64,000 bases of DNA from CBDCTM01 sp965222005 (GTDB lineage Bacteria; Bacteroidota; Bacteroidia; Chitinophagales; Saprospiraceae): contig OZ244935.1 of NCBI GenBank assembly GCA_965222005.1, forward strand, positions 5,828,001-5,892,000, read 5' to 3'. Each line of letters starts with the position of its first letter. Position 1 is the first letter of the stretch. A program made the position numbers and the translations under genes. Below, one piece after another: positions 43,701-53,018 of this stretch. The notes under the pieces were generated by a model. It saw only the letters and a list, made by a program, of their open reading frames with translations. It ran no database searches and was not told the DNA's origin.

Positions 43701-43735
43701 CCGGTAGCTGAGAAGCCCGTGATGCCGGATTGCCG

Positions 43736-44119
43736 CTAATCTTGCTGCTCTTTGCCTTTGAGCTCTTTTTCCAGCACTTCCATAAGTATGTAATCGATTG
43801 ATTCCTGAATGGTGGGAATGATTTTTAGTACAGTATGTAGCCGGGAAATTTCGATAAGCTTCTTCACATTTTCATGGTCGATACCGGTGAGGATAAAAGA
43901 ACCTTCATCCTCCCATAGCCGCCGGGCAGTAAGGATGGCTGATAAGCCGGAGGAATCGACAAAACTGACCGACGACAGGTCGAGGATCAGATTATCAACA
44001 CCTTCATTTCTAAGAATTACAAACTCTGATTTCAAATTCGGGGCAATCATTGTATTGAGCTTGTCTTCCTGTAAGCTAAGGAGGGAATAATGCTCTTTTT
44101 TATCTATGGTAAATTTCAT
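43736..44119 (-). CDS. STAS-domain anti-sigma factor antagonist
   Basis: 127 residues of the SpoIIAA-like STAS family. The conserved phosphorylation-site loop VSFVDSSGLSAILTARR (serine in DSSGLS, near residue 57) is present. STAS proteins of this kind bind an anti-sigma kinase (RsbW/SpoIIAB type) and are switched by phosphorylation. No kinase gene is adjacent, so the partner is elsewhere. A charged tail EKELKGKEQQD ends the protein. TACTTTTG on the minus strand (44162-44155) is a good -7 element 36 bases upstream. Confidence 0.85.
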   Translation of the reverse strand: MKFTIDKKEHYSLLSLQEDKLNTMIAPNLKSEFVILRNEGVDNLILDLSSVSFVDSSGLSAILTARRLWEDEGSFILTGIDHENVKKLIEISRLHTVLKIIPTIQESIDYILMEVLEKELKGKEQQD

Positions 44120-44154
44120 GTTTCAGCCAAATTGCATGCTACTAAGAATTAACA

Positions 44155-44162
44155 CAAAAGTA
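44155..44162 (-). promoter_or_regulatory. TAnnTTTG -7 element for the STAS gene
   Basis: TACTTTTG on the minus strand, 36 bases before the start codon. Confidence 0.4.
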
Positions 44163-44627
44163 TCAATTAAATATCAGATAATCGAATCCTTGGCCTTAAA
44201 GATTGCAAAGAGATTAGTCGAATTGTGCCTAATATTGCCAATATCTTTTTTATTATTGCAACAAGGCCGGAAAGCAGGTCATAAATTCTGTGTAATAGCT
44301 GAACAAACTACGCATTTTTCTGTATATATTACCATCCAGTACTGAGTATAATCCATTGAATGTAAGGCGAATAGCTACTATTTCAAGCTGAAAAAGCGCC
44401 AGCTATTTTAACAATTCATTAATGGACAAGAATAAACAATTTCGACTTCAAATTGATTGTAGTAATAACATGCCGGAAGAATAGCCATACAAGACCAATT
44501 GGGGAGGATGGGTAAGCAGACAGAAAAGCAGCAGAATCCTTATTTTTAATGGCATTATTTTTTCATTATCACACTTTACATTAGAACAATTGTAATGTTT
44601 AAATTTCCCGGCATACAATACTTTACT

Positions 44628-44635
44628 TAGCTTTG
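44628..44635 (+). promoter_or_regulatory. TAnnTTTG -7 element for clpC
   Basis: TAGCTTTG, 63 bases before the clpC start. No CIRCE or CtsR-like operator was recognised in the leader. Confidence 0.4.
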
Positions 44636-44697
44636 CATTAAACCAAACCAACGCCGCCAGATCAAATATTTATAAGCTTCAGGTTAAGAAACATATC

Positions 44698-47238
44698 ATG
44701 AACAGAAAATTTTCTCCAAAAGTAAAACAAATCATTTCCCGCAGCCGCGATGAAGCTGTTCGTTTGGGGCATGATTTCATAGGCACCGAGCATTTGCTGC
44801 TGGGTATCATGCACGATGAAAGCAGCCTGGCCATCAAGGTGCTGGATTCCCTTGAAGTAGATACCATCGAGCTTAAACATTCAATCGAGCAATCCGTCCA
44901 GCGCCGCAACGCCGCCCGCGCTGCCCAGCTGCTGGGCAACCTACCGCTCAACAAACATGCCGAGCGGGTGTTGAAAGTTACCTTCCTCGAAGCCCGCTTG
45001 CTCAAAAGCGAAGAGATTAGCCCCGAACATCTGATGCTTTCGATCCTCAAAAACGAAGAGAATTTCGCTTCCAAAATCCTCCAGAAATTTGATGTCGATT
45101 ACGACATCTACCGATCAGAGCTGGAGTATGTCCGCCAGGAGCAGGATTACTCACCTCCCGATCTGTACTCGCAGGCACCCTCCGATGCCGATGAGCCTTA
45201 TGAAGAAGAGGAGGAAGGCAGCCGCTATCAGCGCAAAGGAAATTCTAAATCGCGTACCCCCGTATTGGACAATTTCGGCCGTGATATTACCAAACTGGCC
45301 GAAGAAGATAAGCTCGATCCCATCATCGGACGGGAAAATGAAATTGAGCGCGTATCGCAGATTTTGAGCCGCCGCAAAAAAAACAATCCGATACTCATCG
45401 GAGAGCCCGGCGTTGGTAAAACTGCCATCGTAGAGGGCCTTGCCCTTCGCATCACGCAGCGCAAGGTAAGCCGCACCTTGTTCAATAAGCGTATTGTTAT
45501 GCTCGATCTGGCCGCTCTGGTGGCTGGCACCAAATACAGAGGCCAGTTTGAGGAACGTATGAAAGCCATTATGAATGAGCTGGAAAAATCACGGGATGTC
45601 ATCTTGTTTATCGATGAAATTCACACGATAGTTGGTGCAGGAGGAGCTACCGGCTCCCTGGATGCTTCCAACATATTCAAACCTGCTCTGGCACGCGGAG
45701 AGTTGCAGTGCATCGGAGCCTCTACCCTCGATGAGTATCGCCAGCATATCGAAAAAGACGGGGCACTCGATCGCCGCTTCCAAAAGGTGATCGTCGATCC
45801 GCCTTCGGCAGACGAAGCTGTCAACATCCTGCAAAATATTAAAGCCAAGTACGAGGAATTTCACAATGTCAACTATTCGGACGAAGCCATTAAAGAATGT
45901 GTCCGGCTTAGTGACCGCTATATCAGCGACCGCTTTTTGCCGGATAAGGCCATCGATGTGCTGGATGAGGTAGGCGCAAGGGTACACCTGAAGAATATAC
46001 ATGTACCCAAGCATATTGAAGAACTGGAGAAAAAGATTGAAGAACTCAAGGAAAATAAAAACCAGGCAGTCAAAAATCAGCAATACGAAAAGGCTGCCGA
46101 CCTTCGGGATGACGAGTCGAAACTGGTTCGCCAGCTTGAATTTGCCAAGGTGGAGTGGGAAGAAGAAGCCAAAACCAAGCGCTATCCGGTAGAGGCGGAA
46201 GATATTGCTGAAGTAGTATCCATGATGACAGGCATCCCGGTCAAGCGGGTTGCGCAAAGCGAAAGCAAGAAGCTGGTAAGCATGGGAGATGATCTCATGA
46301 AAGTTATTATTGGCCAAAATGAGGCCATTGGAAAGATTGCCAAAGCTATCCAGCGCAACCGCGTGGGGTTGAAAGATCCCACCAAACCAATAGGATCCTT
46401 CATCTTCCTGGGCCCTACCGGAGTGGGGAAAACCGAGCTGGCCAAAGCTCTGGCACGCTATATTTTCGATTCGGAAGATGCACTGATTCGCATCGACATG
46501 AGTGAATATATGGAGAAATTCTCCGTTAGCCGCCTGATCGGAGCGCCTCCTGGCTATGTAGGCTATGAGGAAGGGGGACAACTGACCGAGCGTGTTCGCC
46601 GTAAGCCTTACAGCGTCATCCTCCTGGATGAAATTGAAAAGGCACATCCCGATGTGTACAATATCCTCCTCCAAGTGCTTGACGATGGTCAGCTCACAGA
46701 CGGGCTGGGTAGAAAAGTTGATTTTAAGAACTCATTGGTCATCATGACCTCCAATATTGGAGTGCGACAGCTAAAAGATTTCGGGCAAGGCGTAGGTTTT
46801 GCTACTCAAAGCAGGCAGGCGGCTGCCCAGGATCATACTAAAACGGTTATCCAAAATGCCTTGAAACGTACCTTTTCGCCCGAATTTCTCAACCGCATTG
46901 ATGACATCGTCATCTTCAACAGCCTCGAGCAGGAGCATATTTTCAAAATCATCGACATTACGCTCAAAGACCTGCTGAAGCGCCTGGAGGGCATGGGCTA
47001 CTCTTTGTCGCTTTCCGAAAAAGCTAAAAAGTTTGTAGCGGAGAAAGGCTTCGATCCGCAATTTGGTGCCCGCCCATTGCATCGGGCAATCCAGAAATAC
47101 ATTGAAGATCCCCTGGCAGAGTTCATCCTCAATGAAAATCCGCAGGATGGCAGCACCTTCAAAGCAGTGTTGAACAAAGAGGGTGACCAACTGGAGATTG
47201 CCATCGAAGCACCTAAAAACACGGATGTTAAAAAATAA
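44698..47238 (+). CDS. clpC: ClpC ATP-dependent unfoldase
   Basis: 846 residues. Two N-terminal Clp repeats (1-150, FSPKVKQIISRSRDEAVRLGHDFIGTEHLLL), a first AAA domain (Walker A GEPGVGKT; IDEIHTIVGAG), a UVR-type coiled linker (QAVKNQQYEKAADLRDDESKL) and a second AAA domain (Walker A GPTGVGKTELAKALA; LLDEIEKAHPDV), then the D2-small domain to the C-terminus. This is full-length ClpC, which feeds unfolded proteins to ClpP. An acidic stretch (DEPYEEEEEGSRY) follows the Clp repeats. No mcsA/mcsB adaptor lies near. A strong terminator follows at 47257-47295. Confidence 0.95.
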   Translation: MNRKFSPKVKQIISRSRDEAVRLGHDFIGTEHLLLGIMHDESSLAIKVLDSLEVDTIELKHSIEQSVQRRNAARAAQLLGNLPLNKHAERVLKVTFLEARLLKSEEISPEHLMLSILKNEENFASKILQKFDVDYDIYRSELEYVRQEQDYSPPDLYSQAPSDADEPYEEEEEGSRYQRKGNSKSRTPVLDNFGRDITKLAEEDKLDPIIGRENEIERVSQILSRRKKNNPILIGEPGVGKTAIVEGLALRITQRKVSRTLFNKRIVMLDLAALVAGTKYRGQFEERMKAIMNELEKSRDVILFIDEIHTIVGAGGATGSLDASNIFKPALARGELQCIGASTLDEYRQHIEKDGALDRRFQKVIVDPPSADEAVNILQNIKAKYEEFHNVNYSDEAIKECVRLSDRYISDRFLPDKAIDVLDEVGARVHLKNIHVPKHIEELEKKIEELKENKNQAVKNQQYEKAADLRDDESKLVRQLEFAKVEWEEEAKTKRYPVEAEDIAEVVSMMTGIPVKRVAQSESKKLVSMGDDLMKVIIGQNEAIGKIAKAIQRNRVGLKDPTKPIGSFIFLGPTGVGKTELAKALARYIFDSEDALIRIDMSEYMEKFSVSRLIGAPPGYVGYEEGGQLTERVRRKPYSVILLDEIEKAHPDVYNILLQVLDDGQLTDGLGRKVDFKNSLVIMTSNIGVRQLKDFGQGVGFATQSRQAAAQDHTKTVIQNALKRTFSPEFLNRIDDIVIFNSLEQEHIFKIIDITLKDLLKRLEGMGYSLSLSEKAKKFVAEKGFDPQFGARPLHRAIQKYIEDPLAEFILNENPQDGSTFKAVLNKEGDQLEIAIEAPKNTDVKK

Positions 47239-47256
47239 TTGATACCGGTTTTTTAC

Positions 47257-47295
47257 AAAAAAGTGCGGCCATAGCTCACAGGCTGTGCTTTTTTG
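47257..47295. terminator. Intrinsic terminator after clpC
   Basis: AAAAAAGTGCGGCC pairs with GGCTGTGCTTTTTT over 14 bp with G-T wobbles around a 10-base loop. It separates clpC from infC and could work in both directions. Confidence 0.65.
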
Positions 47296-47389
47296 TATTT
47301 TTATAGCCTATCTTTATGCTTTACCAATGAACCAAAAAAGGTCTGTAAACTGTTATTTAAGTATATTTCATTAACAAAACATATATCAT

Positions 47390-48013
47390 TTGGCAAAAAG
47401 AAGAAGTTCCCGTCCTCAAAGAAGACCGCCCAGGTTTAATTACAGAATTAACCACCACATCAGAATCCCTGAAATTAGATTGGTTGGAGACAATTTGGAT
47501 GCAGTCAGCGAAGTAGCTGGCCGAAAAATAGAACCCGACATTTATCCTACCCGCACCGTCATGCAATGGGCCGATCAAATGGGCCTCGACCTGGTCGAGA
47601 TTTCGCCCAATGCCAAACCCCCGGTTTGCAAGATCATCGATTACAATAAGTTTCTTTATCAAAAGAAGAAAAAAGAAAAGGAAATAAAGGCCAAAGCCGT
47701 CAAAACGGTGGTCAAAGAAATACGCTTTGGCCCCAATACCGGCGACCACGACTTTGACTTTAAACTGCGCCACGCCAAAAACTTCCTCGATGAAGGGGCC
47801 AAAGTCAAAGCTTTTGTTCATTTCAGAGGTCGTACCATTGTATTCAAAGAAAGGGGTGAGTTGTTGCTCCTGCGCTTTGTAAAAGAGCTGGCAGACCATG
47901 GAGCACCCGAAGAATTGCCCAAAATGGAAGGGCGGAGAATGATCGTAATCATTGCACCTAAAAAGAGCAGCAAAAAAAAGAAAAAGCCTACCATTGAAGA
48001 GGAAAGTTCCTAA
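47390..48013 (+). CDS. infC: Translation initiation factor IF-3, non-AUG start
   Basis: 207 residues with the IF-3 N-domain (NYRINHHIRIPEIRLVGDNL ... AGRKIEPDIYPTRTVMQWADQMGLDLVEISPNA), basic linker (YQKKKKEKEIKAKAVK) and C-domain (EIRFGPNTGDHDFDFKLRHAKNFLDEGAKVKAFVHFRGR). No in-frame ATG exists between the stop at 47372-47374 and the conserved N-terminus; the only start candidates are TTG at 47390 or ATA at 47381. Rare starts in infC are known to give autoregulation because IF-3 rejects them. The C-terminal tail is lysine- and glutamate-rich. It is followed by rpmI and rplT, the usual infC operon. Confidence 0.95.
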   Translation: MAKRRSSRPQRRPPRFNYRINHHIRIPEIRLVGDNLDAVSEVAGRKIEPDIYPTRTVMQWADQMGLDLVEISPNAKPPVCKIIDYNKFLYQKKKKEKEIKAKAVKTVVKEIRFGPNTGDHDFDFKLRHAKNFLDEGAKVKAFVHFRGRTIVFKERGELLLLRFVKELADHGAPEELPKMEGRRMIVIIAPKKSSKKKKKPTIEEESS

Positions 48014-48057
48014 TGCCAGCCCGGCCTGCCGATAGGTCGGCATTTAGCATTCCGATA

Positions 48058-48088
48058 TTTGAAAGTCAAGGAAAAATGCCTATCTTTG
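48058..48088 (+). promoter_or_regulatory. Bacteroidota promoter for rpmI-rplT
   Basis: TTTG (48058-48061), 19 bases, then TATCTTTG (48081-48088): a complete match to the -33 and -7 elements of the Bacteroidota housekeeping sigma factor. It lies after the infC stop codon, so rpmI-rplT can be made apart from infC, with about 100 bases of leader. Confidence 0.7.
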
Positions 48089-48196
48089 CAGCCGTTTCGC
48101 AAAGAAGGCAGGTGAGCATATTGCCGATATGTTGACTTCTTGTTGACTTCTGACCTTCCGTGAAAGCGCATTATTAAGCAGAAAAATTATTTACCG

Positions 48197-48394
48197 ATGC
48201 CTAAGATGAAGACTCATTCCAGTGCCAAGAAGCGCTTTAAAGTCACTGGATCGGGTAAACTCAAGCGCCATAAAGCCTATTCGTCCCACTTGATGCGGAA
48301 GAAAAGCAAAAAACGTAAGCTCAAGCTGCGCCACGCTACCACCGTATCTTCTGCCGACGAAAAGCGCATGAAGTTGCTACTTTGTATGAAATAA
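48197..48394 (+). CDS. rpmI: 50S ribosomal protein L35
   Basis: 65 residues, PKMKTHSSAKKRFKVTGSGK ... KSKKRKLKLRHATTVSSADEKRMKLLL. Full length and very basic. Second gene of the infC-rpmI-rplT cluster, with its own promoter just upstream. Confidence 0.95.
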   Translation: MPKMKTHSSAKKRFKVTGSGKLKRHKAYSSHLMRKKSKKRKLKLRHATTVSSADEKRMKLLLCMK

Positions 48395-48475
48395 TCATTT
48401 TTTTTAACGAGAGTACAGGCCTCAAGCTATCTGCCAGTTGGGTAGATCCCTGTGCTGCACTAAAATCAATCTATT

Positions 48476-48829
48476 ATGCCACGTTCAGTCAATTCAGTTG
48501 CCTCCCGCCGCCGTCGCAAAAAAATATTGAAAGCAGCCAAAGGCTATTTTGGAGCAAGAAGTAATGTGTACACCGTTGCCAAAAATGCCGTTGAAAAAGG
48601 GCTGCAATATGCTTATCGCGACCGCCGCAACAAAAAACGTGCTTTCCGCCGCCTGTGGATCGCCCGCATTAATGCCGCTGCTCGTCAGGAAGGCACCACC
48701 TATTCCAAACTGATGCATGCACTGACCCAAAAGGAAATCGGGCTCAATCGAAAAGTATTGGCCGACCTGGCAATGAATCATCCCGATACCTTCCGGGCCA
48801 TCGTCAAAAGCAGCAAAGCTGCTTCCTGA
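48476..48829 (+). CDS. rplT: 50S ribosomal protein L20
   Basis: 117 residues, PRSVNSVASRRRRKKILKAAKGYFGARSNVYTVAKNAVEKGL ... RRLWIARINAAARQEGTTYSKLMHALTQKEIGLNRKVLADLA. Full length. L20 in other bacteria represses its own operon through a leader structure; the 48395-48475 gap was not seen to hold an obvious copy. Terminator at 48853-48885. Confidence 0.95.
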   Translation: MPRSVNSVASRRRRKKILKAAKGYFGARSNVYTVAKNAVEKGLQYAYRDRRNKKRAFRRLWIARINAAARQEGTTYSKLMHALTQKEIGLNRKVLADLAMNHPDTFRAIVKSSKAAS

Positions 48830-48852
48830 TGAGGCCGCCAAAAGATTCCAAT

Positions 48853-48885
48853 AAAGGGAAGTAGCCAGTCTGCTTCCCTTTTTTT
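48853..48885 (+). terminator. Intrinsic terminator after rplT
   Basis: AAAGGGAAG pairs with CTTCCCTTT around an 11-base loop and is followed by a run of T to 48885. Confidence 0.8.
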
Positions 48886-48967
48886 GACGTCTTTAACTAC
48901 CTCTTATCTCTCATTTTGAGCGGCTAAAAACCAGTCAAACCGGGTAAAATATTTACTTTTACTCCTT

Positions 48968-51900
48968 ATGAAGGAAGTGGAACTGGCCAAATTGTTTTAT
49001 CGGGAAATTGAAAAGCAGGCCCTCAACGAACAGCTCGGCAATCGGCAGAAAATAGCTGCGCTGTATCGATTGATGAAGGTGCTGTTTGTGGAGGTGAGTC
49101 AAAATGAAAATATTCAGTTTACATCCCTCTTCGCCCGAATCGCCTACATCAGCCACCGCCACCAACTGCCACGCCAACTGGTCTTTTTCCTCAATCGCTT
49201 CAGGGTTCAGGCACGCAATCTGCTCTCATCAAAAGAGCAGCCAACCAACCACAGCTTGCAGCAAATTTGCTGGCTGGGTATAAAAGCGATCAGCGGCGCA
49301 GTGTCTCAGCTTTTCAATACGCCCGTGCCAAAAAGCACTGCATCCTTGATTCCAGAATCAGCAACCTTCAACTTTCAAGCTGCTGAGATTAAATCGTTTA
49401 AAGCCTTTGCGCGGGTAATCGCCCTGGCAGATGACCGCTCTCAATCGCAGCTCATCATCTCCGACCAGGACAACCCCGCCAGCGAACTGCGCCTGCAATA
49501 CAACATCCCGGACCGGAATGAAAATTTTAAGGCCAGCATCGAGCAGATTCAATCGACCTTCCGCTTCCCGCTCACCCTCAATCTTATCGATATACAAATC
49601 GACAAAACAGGGATATACCGGCCCCGCGCATGGGTCATTGAGCCAGATTTTTTGGTGGACGTTACAGCCGTGGCGGAGTGTTTCAAAGATTTTGGCACCA
49701 CTCCCCTGCTCTATCTGATAAAAAAATTTCTGCCCTTCGAGACGACCAAGTACTTGCTTATCGGTCACATCGCCAACTTTTTTCTCGATGAGCTGATGAC
49801 AAAGCCTGAAGTTACTTTCAAAGAAATATTTCCCAGAGTATTCGCCCTCAATCCTCTGGCCTTTGCCCTATTTGATGACCGGCAGTTGCGCGAGGTAATG
49901 CAAAGCAGTCAAAAACATTTTATAAACCTCAAAAGAATTGTGCTGAAAGACCTCTCCGAAAACGATATCCCCGTCAACGAATGCTTCCTCGAACCTAGTT
50001 TTTATTCAGAAAAATATGGCCTGCAAGGCCGCCTTGATGTGTTTTATCCCAACCCGGAAGCAGGTCAGCAATCGGCCATTGTGGAGCTAAAAAGTGGTCA
50101 GCCTTTTCGGCCCAATGCCTACGGCATCAGCCAAAACCACTTCACTCAGACACTCCTGTACGATCTGTTGATAAAATCTGCTTTTCAGGATAAATTAGCT
50201 CCTGCCAACTACATCTTGTATTCGGGCATCGATCAGCAGCAGCTAAAATTTGCTCCAGTGATAAAAGCCCAGCAAATAGAGGCTTTGCAAGTGCGAAACC
50301 AGCTGGTAGCCATTGAACAAACCCTTTGCTCGATTTTACCGCAAGGGCTGGACAAACCCACTATTTTTGACTTGCTCCGCCCACAATCGATACCTGCTGC
50401 CAAAGGCTTTGTGGCGCGGGACCTGCAGCTATTTGAGCAGGTATTTACCTCCATGCGCCCCATTGATCGCAAATACTTTCTGGCCTTCTGCAGCTTCATT
50501 GCCCGGGAGCACCAATTGGCCAAAACGGGTTTGCAGGGAGTGGATTCGGCCAATGGGCTGGCTGCGCTCTGGCTGCGCGATTTTATGGAGAAGCAGGAAA
50601 ATTTTGAACTAATCAGCTACTTAAAGATTCGGCAAAACAACAGTAAGGCCGTCGATCCGATTCTGATATTTGCCAAAACAGAGCTTACCAATGAGCTGGC
50701 CAACTTCCGAAATGGTGATATTGCCGTACTCTATCCTTTTGAGCAGGCCACCGACACTGTGTTGAATAATCAAATTTTCAAATGCACAATCATTCAAATT
50801 GACAATAAGCAGGTACATGTCCGGCTGCGCTCCAAGCAGTTCAACGATTCTCTTTTTCAGCAGGACACCTATTGGAATCTCGAGCACGACATGCTGGACA
50901 GCGGTTTTGTATCCATGTATCGCAGTCTGTTTCAGTTTGCTCAGTTTCCTGAGCTGAACAAAGACCTGCTGTTGGGCATTCGAGCGCCAGGCAAACAGTC
51001 TCCACAGCCCCAACCCCTTCCCCAGGAACTAACCATTGAGCAAAAGGAAATTTTTCTCAAGGCCCTTGCTTCTGAGGATTATTTCCTGCTTTGGGGGCCT
51101 CCCGGCACCGGCAAAACCAGCCTGATGCTCAAGCACTGGGTGGCTCACCTGCTCAATCACACGGATGAACAAATCCTCCTGTTGGCCTACACCAACCGGG
51201 CTGTTGATGAGATGTGCGAAGCCATAGAAAGCATCGACAAATATGCTTCGCAGGAATACATCCGGATCGGTTCGCGCTATTCAACCGCTCCGCGTTTTCG
51301 CAAAAAGCTGCTCGACAGCCACCTTGCCAACATCCAATCGAGGAAGGAATTGAAAGACATTATTGGCCGGCATCGGATATTTGTAGGCACTGTAGCATCT
51401 GTGGCGGGCAAACGGGATTTGCTAAAGCTTAAATCATTTCAGCGCGTCATCATCGACGAAGCTTCTCAAATACTGGAGCCTATGTTGGTAGGACTCCTTC
51501 CCATGTTTAAGCATTTTATACTTATTGGTGATCATCAGCAATTGCCCGCTGTAGTGATCCAAGACAAGAAGCACACGGGCATTGAGGACAGCGACCTTAA
51601 GGCCATTGGGCTGGAATATCTGAGTGATTCCTTGTTTGAGCGTTTGTACAAGCGGGCACAGCAGCAGGGTTGGGACTGGAGCTATGCGCGGCTTAGTCAT
51701 CAGGGACGTATGCACGAGGAGATCATGAAACTTCCCAACGATTTTTTCTATCATCACTCGCTCAACATTCTGCCCACTCATTTGGGCCGAAGTGCCGAGC
51801 AGCAGGCCCCGCTGGTATATGGCCTGCCTGTGGAGGCTTCTCCACTCGAGCAGGAACTGGGCAAACAGCGCGTGCTATTTTTTCCCTGCCCTTCCGATCC

Positions 51901-52357
51901 GGATAGCAGCACCCACAAAACCAACATCCATGAAGCACGATTGACTTCCCAAATCGTAGCTGCTTTTTTGCGTATATATGCCGCCAACAAAAAAGATTTT
52001 CACAGCAATTCAGTGGGAATTATCACTCCTTACCGGGCGCAAATTGCCCAAATCAGAGATGCCTTGAGGCAAGCCCACATCCCCCTCGATCAGCTCAGTA
52101 TAGATACCGTTGAACGCTATCAGGGAGGTGCCAGAGACATCATCATCATCTCCCTTTGTACCAATGACCGCAGCCAGCTCGACATGCTCGTTTCCCTGTC
52201 GAATGAAGGAGTTGATCGAAAACTCAATGTAGCCATCACCAGAGCTCGTGAGCAACTCATTATACTTGGCAATCCGGATGTATTGCAACCCAACGAAATC
52301 TATCGAAAATTAATGCAACAGGCTGCAAGCCCTGCCATCTTTGATTCAGAGCATTAG
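48968..52357 (+). CDS. Dna2-like nuclease-helicase
   Basis: 1129 residues. The N-terminal about 330 residues are helical and unassigned. A PD-(D/E)xK nuclease centre follows (GRLDVFYP near 352, VELKSGQPF near 371-378, then QNHFTQTLLYDLL), like the Dna2/Cas4/RecB type, but the iron-sulfur cysteine cluster of Dna2/Cas4 is absent. The C-terminal half is an SF1B (Upf1/Dna2-type) helicase: Walker A GPPGTGKTSLM near 709, VIIDEASQILEP, GDHQQLPAVV, and late motifs SIDTVERYQGGARDIIIISLC and NVAITRAREQLIILG. Such fusions act in end processing or in defence; no neighbouring defence gene is present, so repair is the default reading. Neighbours are rplT upstream and queE convergent downstream. Confidence 0.85.
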   Translation: MKEVELAKLFYREIEKQALNEQLGNRQKIAALYRLMKVLFVEVSQNENIQFTSLFARIAYISHRHQLPRQLVFFLNRFRVQARNLLSSKEQPTNHSLQQICWLGIKAISGAVSQLFNTPVPKSTASLIPESATFNFQAAEIKSFKAFARVIALADDRSQSQLIISDQDNPASELRLQYNIPDRNENFKASIEQIQSTFRFPLTLNLIDIQIDKTGIYRPRAWVIEPDFLVDVTAVAECFKDFGTTPLLYLIKKFLPFETTKYLLIGHIANFFLDELMTKPEVTFKEIFPRVFALNPLAFALFDDRQLREVMQSSQKHFINLKRIVLKDLSENDIPVNECFLEPSFYSEKYGLQGRLDVFYPNPEAGQQSAIVELKSGQPFRPNAYGISQNHFTQTLLYDLLIKSAFQDKLAPANYILYSGIDQQQLKFAPVIKAQQIEALQVRNQLVAIEQTLCSILPQGLDKPTIFDLLRPQSIPAAKGFVARDLQLFEQVFTSMRPIDRKYFLAFCSFIAREHQLAKTGLQGVDSANGLAALWLRDFMEKQENFELISYLKIRQNNSKAVDPILIFAKTELTNELANFRNGDIAVLYPFEQATDTVLNNQIFKCTIIQIDNKQVHVRLRSKQFNDSLFQQDTYWNLEHDMLDSGFVSMYRSLFQFAQFPELNKDLLLGIRAPGKQSPQPQPLPQELTIEQKEIFLKALASEDYFLLWGPPGTGKTSLMLKHWVAHLLNHTDEQILLLAYTNRAVDEMCEAIESIDKYASQEYIRIGSRYSTAPRFRKKLLDSHLANIQSRKELKDIIGRHRIFVGTVASVAGKRDLLKLKSFQRVIIDEASQILEPMLVGLLPMFKHFILIGDHQQLPAVVIQDKKHTGIEDSDLKAIGLEYLSDSLFERLYKRAQQQGWDWSYARLSHQGRMHEEIMKLPNDFFYHHSLNILPTHLGRSAEQQAPLVYGLPVEASPLEQELGKQRVLFFPCPSDPDSSTHKTNIHEARLTSQIVAAFLRIYAANKKDFHSNSVGIITPYRAQIAQIRDALRQAHIPLDQLSIDTVERYQGGARDIIIISLCTNDRSQLDMLVSLSNEGVDRKLNVAITRAREQLIILGNPDVLQPNEIYRKLMQQAASPAIFDSEH

Positions 52358-52364
52358 TGCCTAG

Positions 52365-53018
52365 TCAAGGAATGCCCAGTATCTTATGGATTTGAAGACT
52401 CAACTTCCATTGGGGGTGGCTGAGGCAATATTGGAGACAAAGACGGGTGTTGGGTTCAGTATGTTCGCCAAACATAGGCTGGAGGAAGAAGTGATCAAAA
52501 TTGAGTTTTTCGTAAAGCTCCGGTGCAGCACCTTCCTGCGGATACACCAACTTCAGCTCATCGCCCCGCTTTATCAGCAGCTCGGTATTGGCCTTTGGGC
52601 TCACACAAAGCCAGTCAATTCCGGCAGGTGGGGCAATCGTTCCATTGGTCTCTACTGCTACCTCAAAGCCCTGCTGCTGAAAGGCCCGGATAAGCCGCTG
52701 ATCCAATTGGATCAGCGGTTCGCCGCCGGTACAAACTACATAAGGCTGGGCGGGCTGTGGCGCTTTTGGCCATAAGGAAGCTACCTTTTCAGCTAATGCA
52801 TCTGCCGTTTTATAGTGCCCGCCATTGAGCCCGTCCGTCCCCCGGAAATCGGTATCACAAAAACGGCAAATGGCTTTGGCCCGATCTGCTTCGCGGCCAC
52901 TCCACAGATTGCAACCGGCAAACCGGCAAAAAACGGCTGGCCGACCACTATGCTTTCCTTCTCCCTGAAGGGTATAGAATAGCTCTTTTATTTTGTAGGC
53001 TTTGGTTTTTTCAGACAT
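52365..53018 (-). CDS. queE: 7-carboxy-7-deazaguanine synthase QueE
   Basis: 217 residues of the radical-SAM family. Substrate/cofactor-binding parts include LQGEGKHSGRPAVFCRFAGCNLWSG, CTGGEPLIQLDQ and VETNGTIAP. The iron-sulfur cysteines are arranged as C-X14-C-X2-C (GCNLWSGREADRAKAICRFC), the variant spacing known for Burkholderia-type QueE rather than the usual CX3CX2C. It makes the deazaguanine core of queuosine (tRNA) or of DNA modifications; queuosine is the simple reading with no other DNA-modification genes here. The start overlaps the end of the methyltransferase gene by 8 bases (53011-53018), so they are co-translated. Confidence 0.9.
   Translation of the reverse strand: MSEKTKAYKIKELFYTLQGEGKHSGRPAVFCRFAGCNLWSGREADRAKAICRFCDTDFRGTDGLNGGHYKTADALAEKVASLWPKAPQPAQPYVVCTGGEPLIQLDQRLIRAFQQQGFEVAVETNGTIAPPAGIDWLCVSPKANTELLIKRGDELKLVYPQEGAAPELYEKLNFDHFFLQPMFGEHTEPNTRLCLQYCLSHPQWKLSLQIHKILGIP

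Larger units (their letters stand above)
44120..44697. other. Intergenic region between divergent STAS and clpC genes
   Basis: 578 AT-rich bases without a convincing gene. Two TAnnTTTG matches, one for each neighbour (44155-44162 minus, 44628-44635 plus), are the only signals seen. Confidence 0.4.

Noticed and set aside
45589..46674. 361-residue minus-strand ORF antisense to clpC
   Set aside because: Long antisense frames are common opposite highly conserved genes; no motif or start support.
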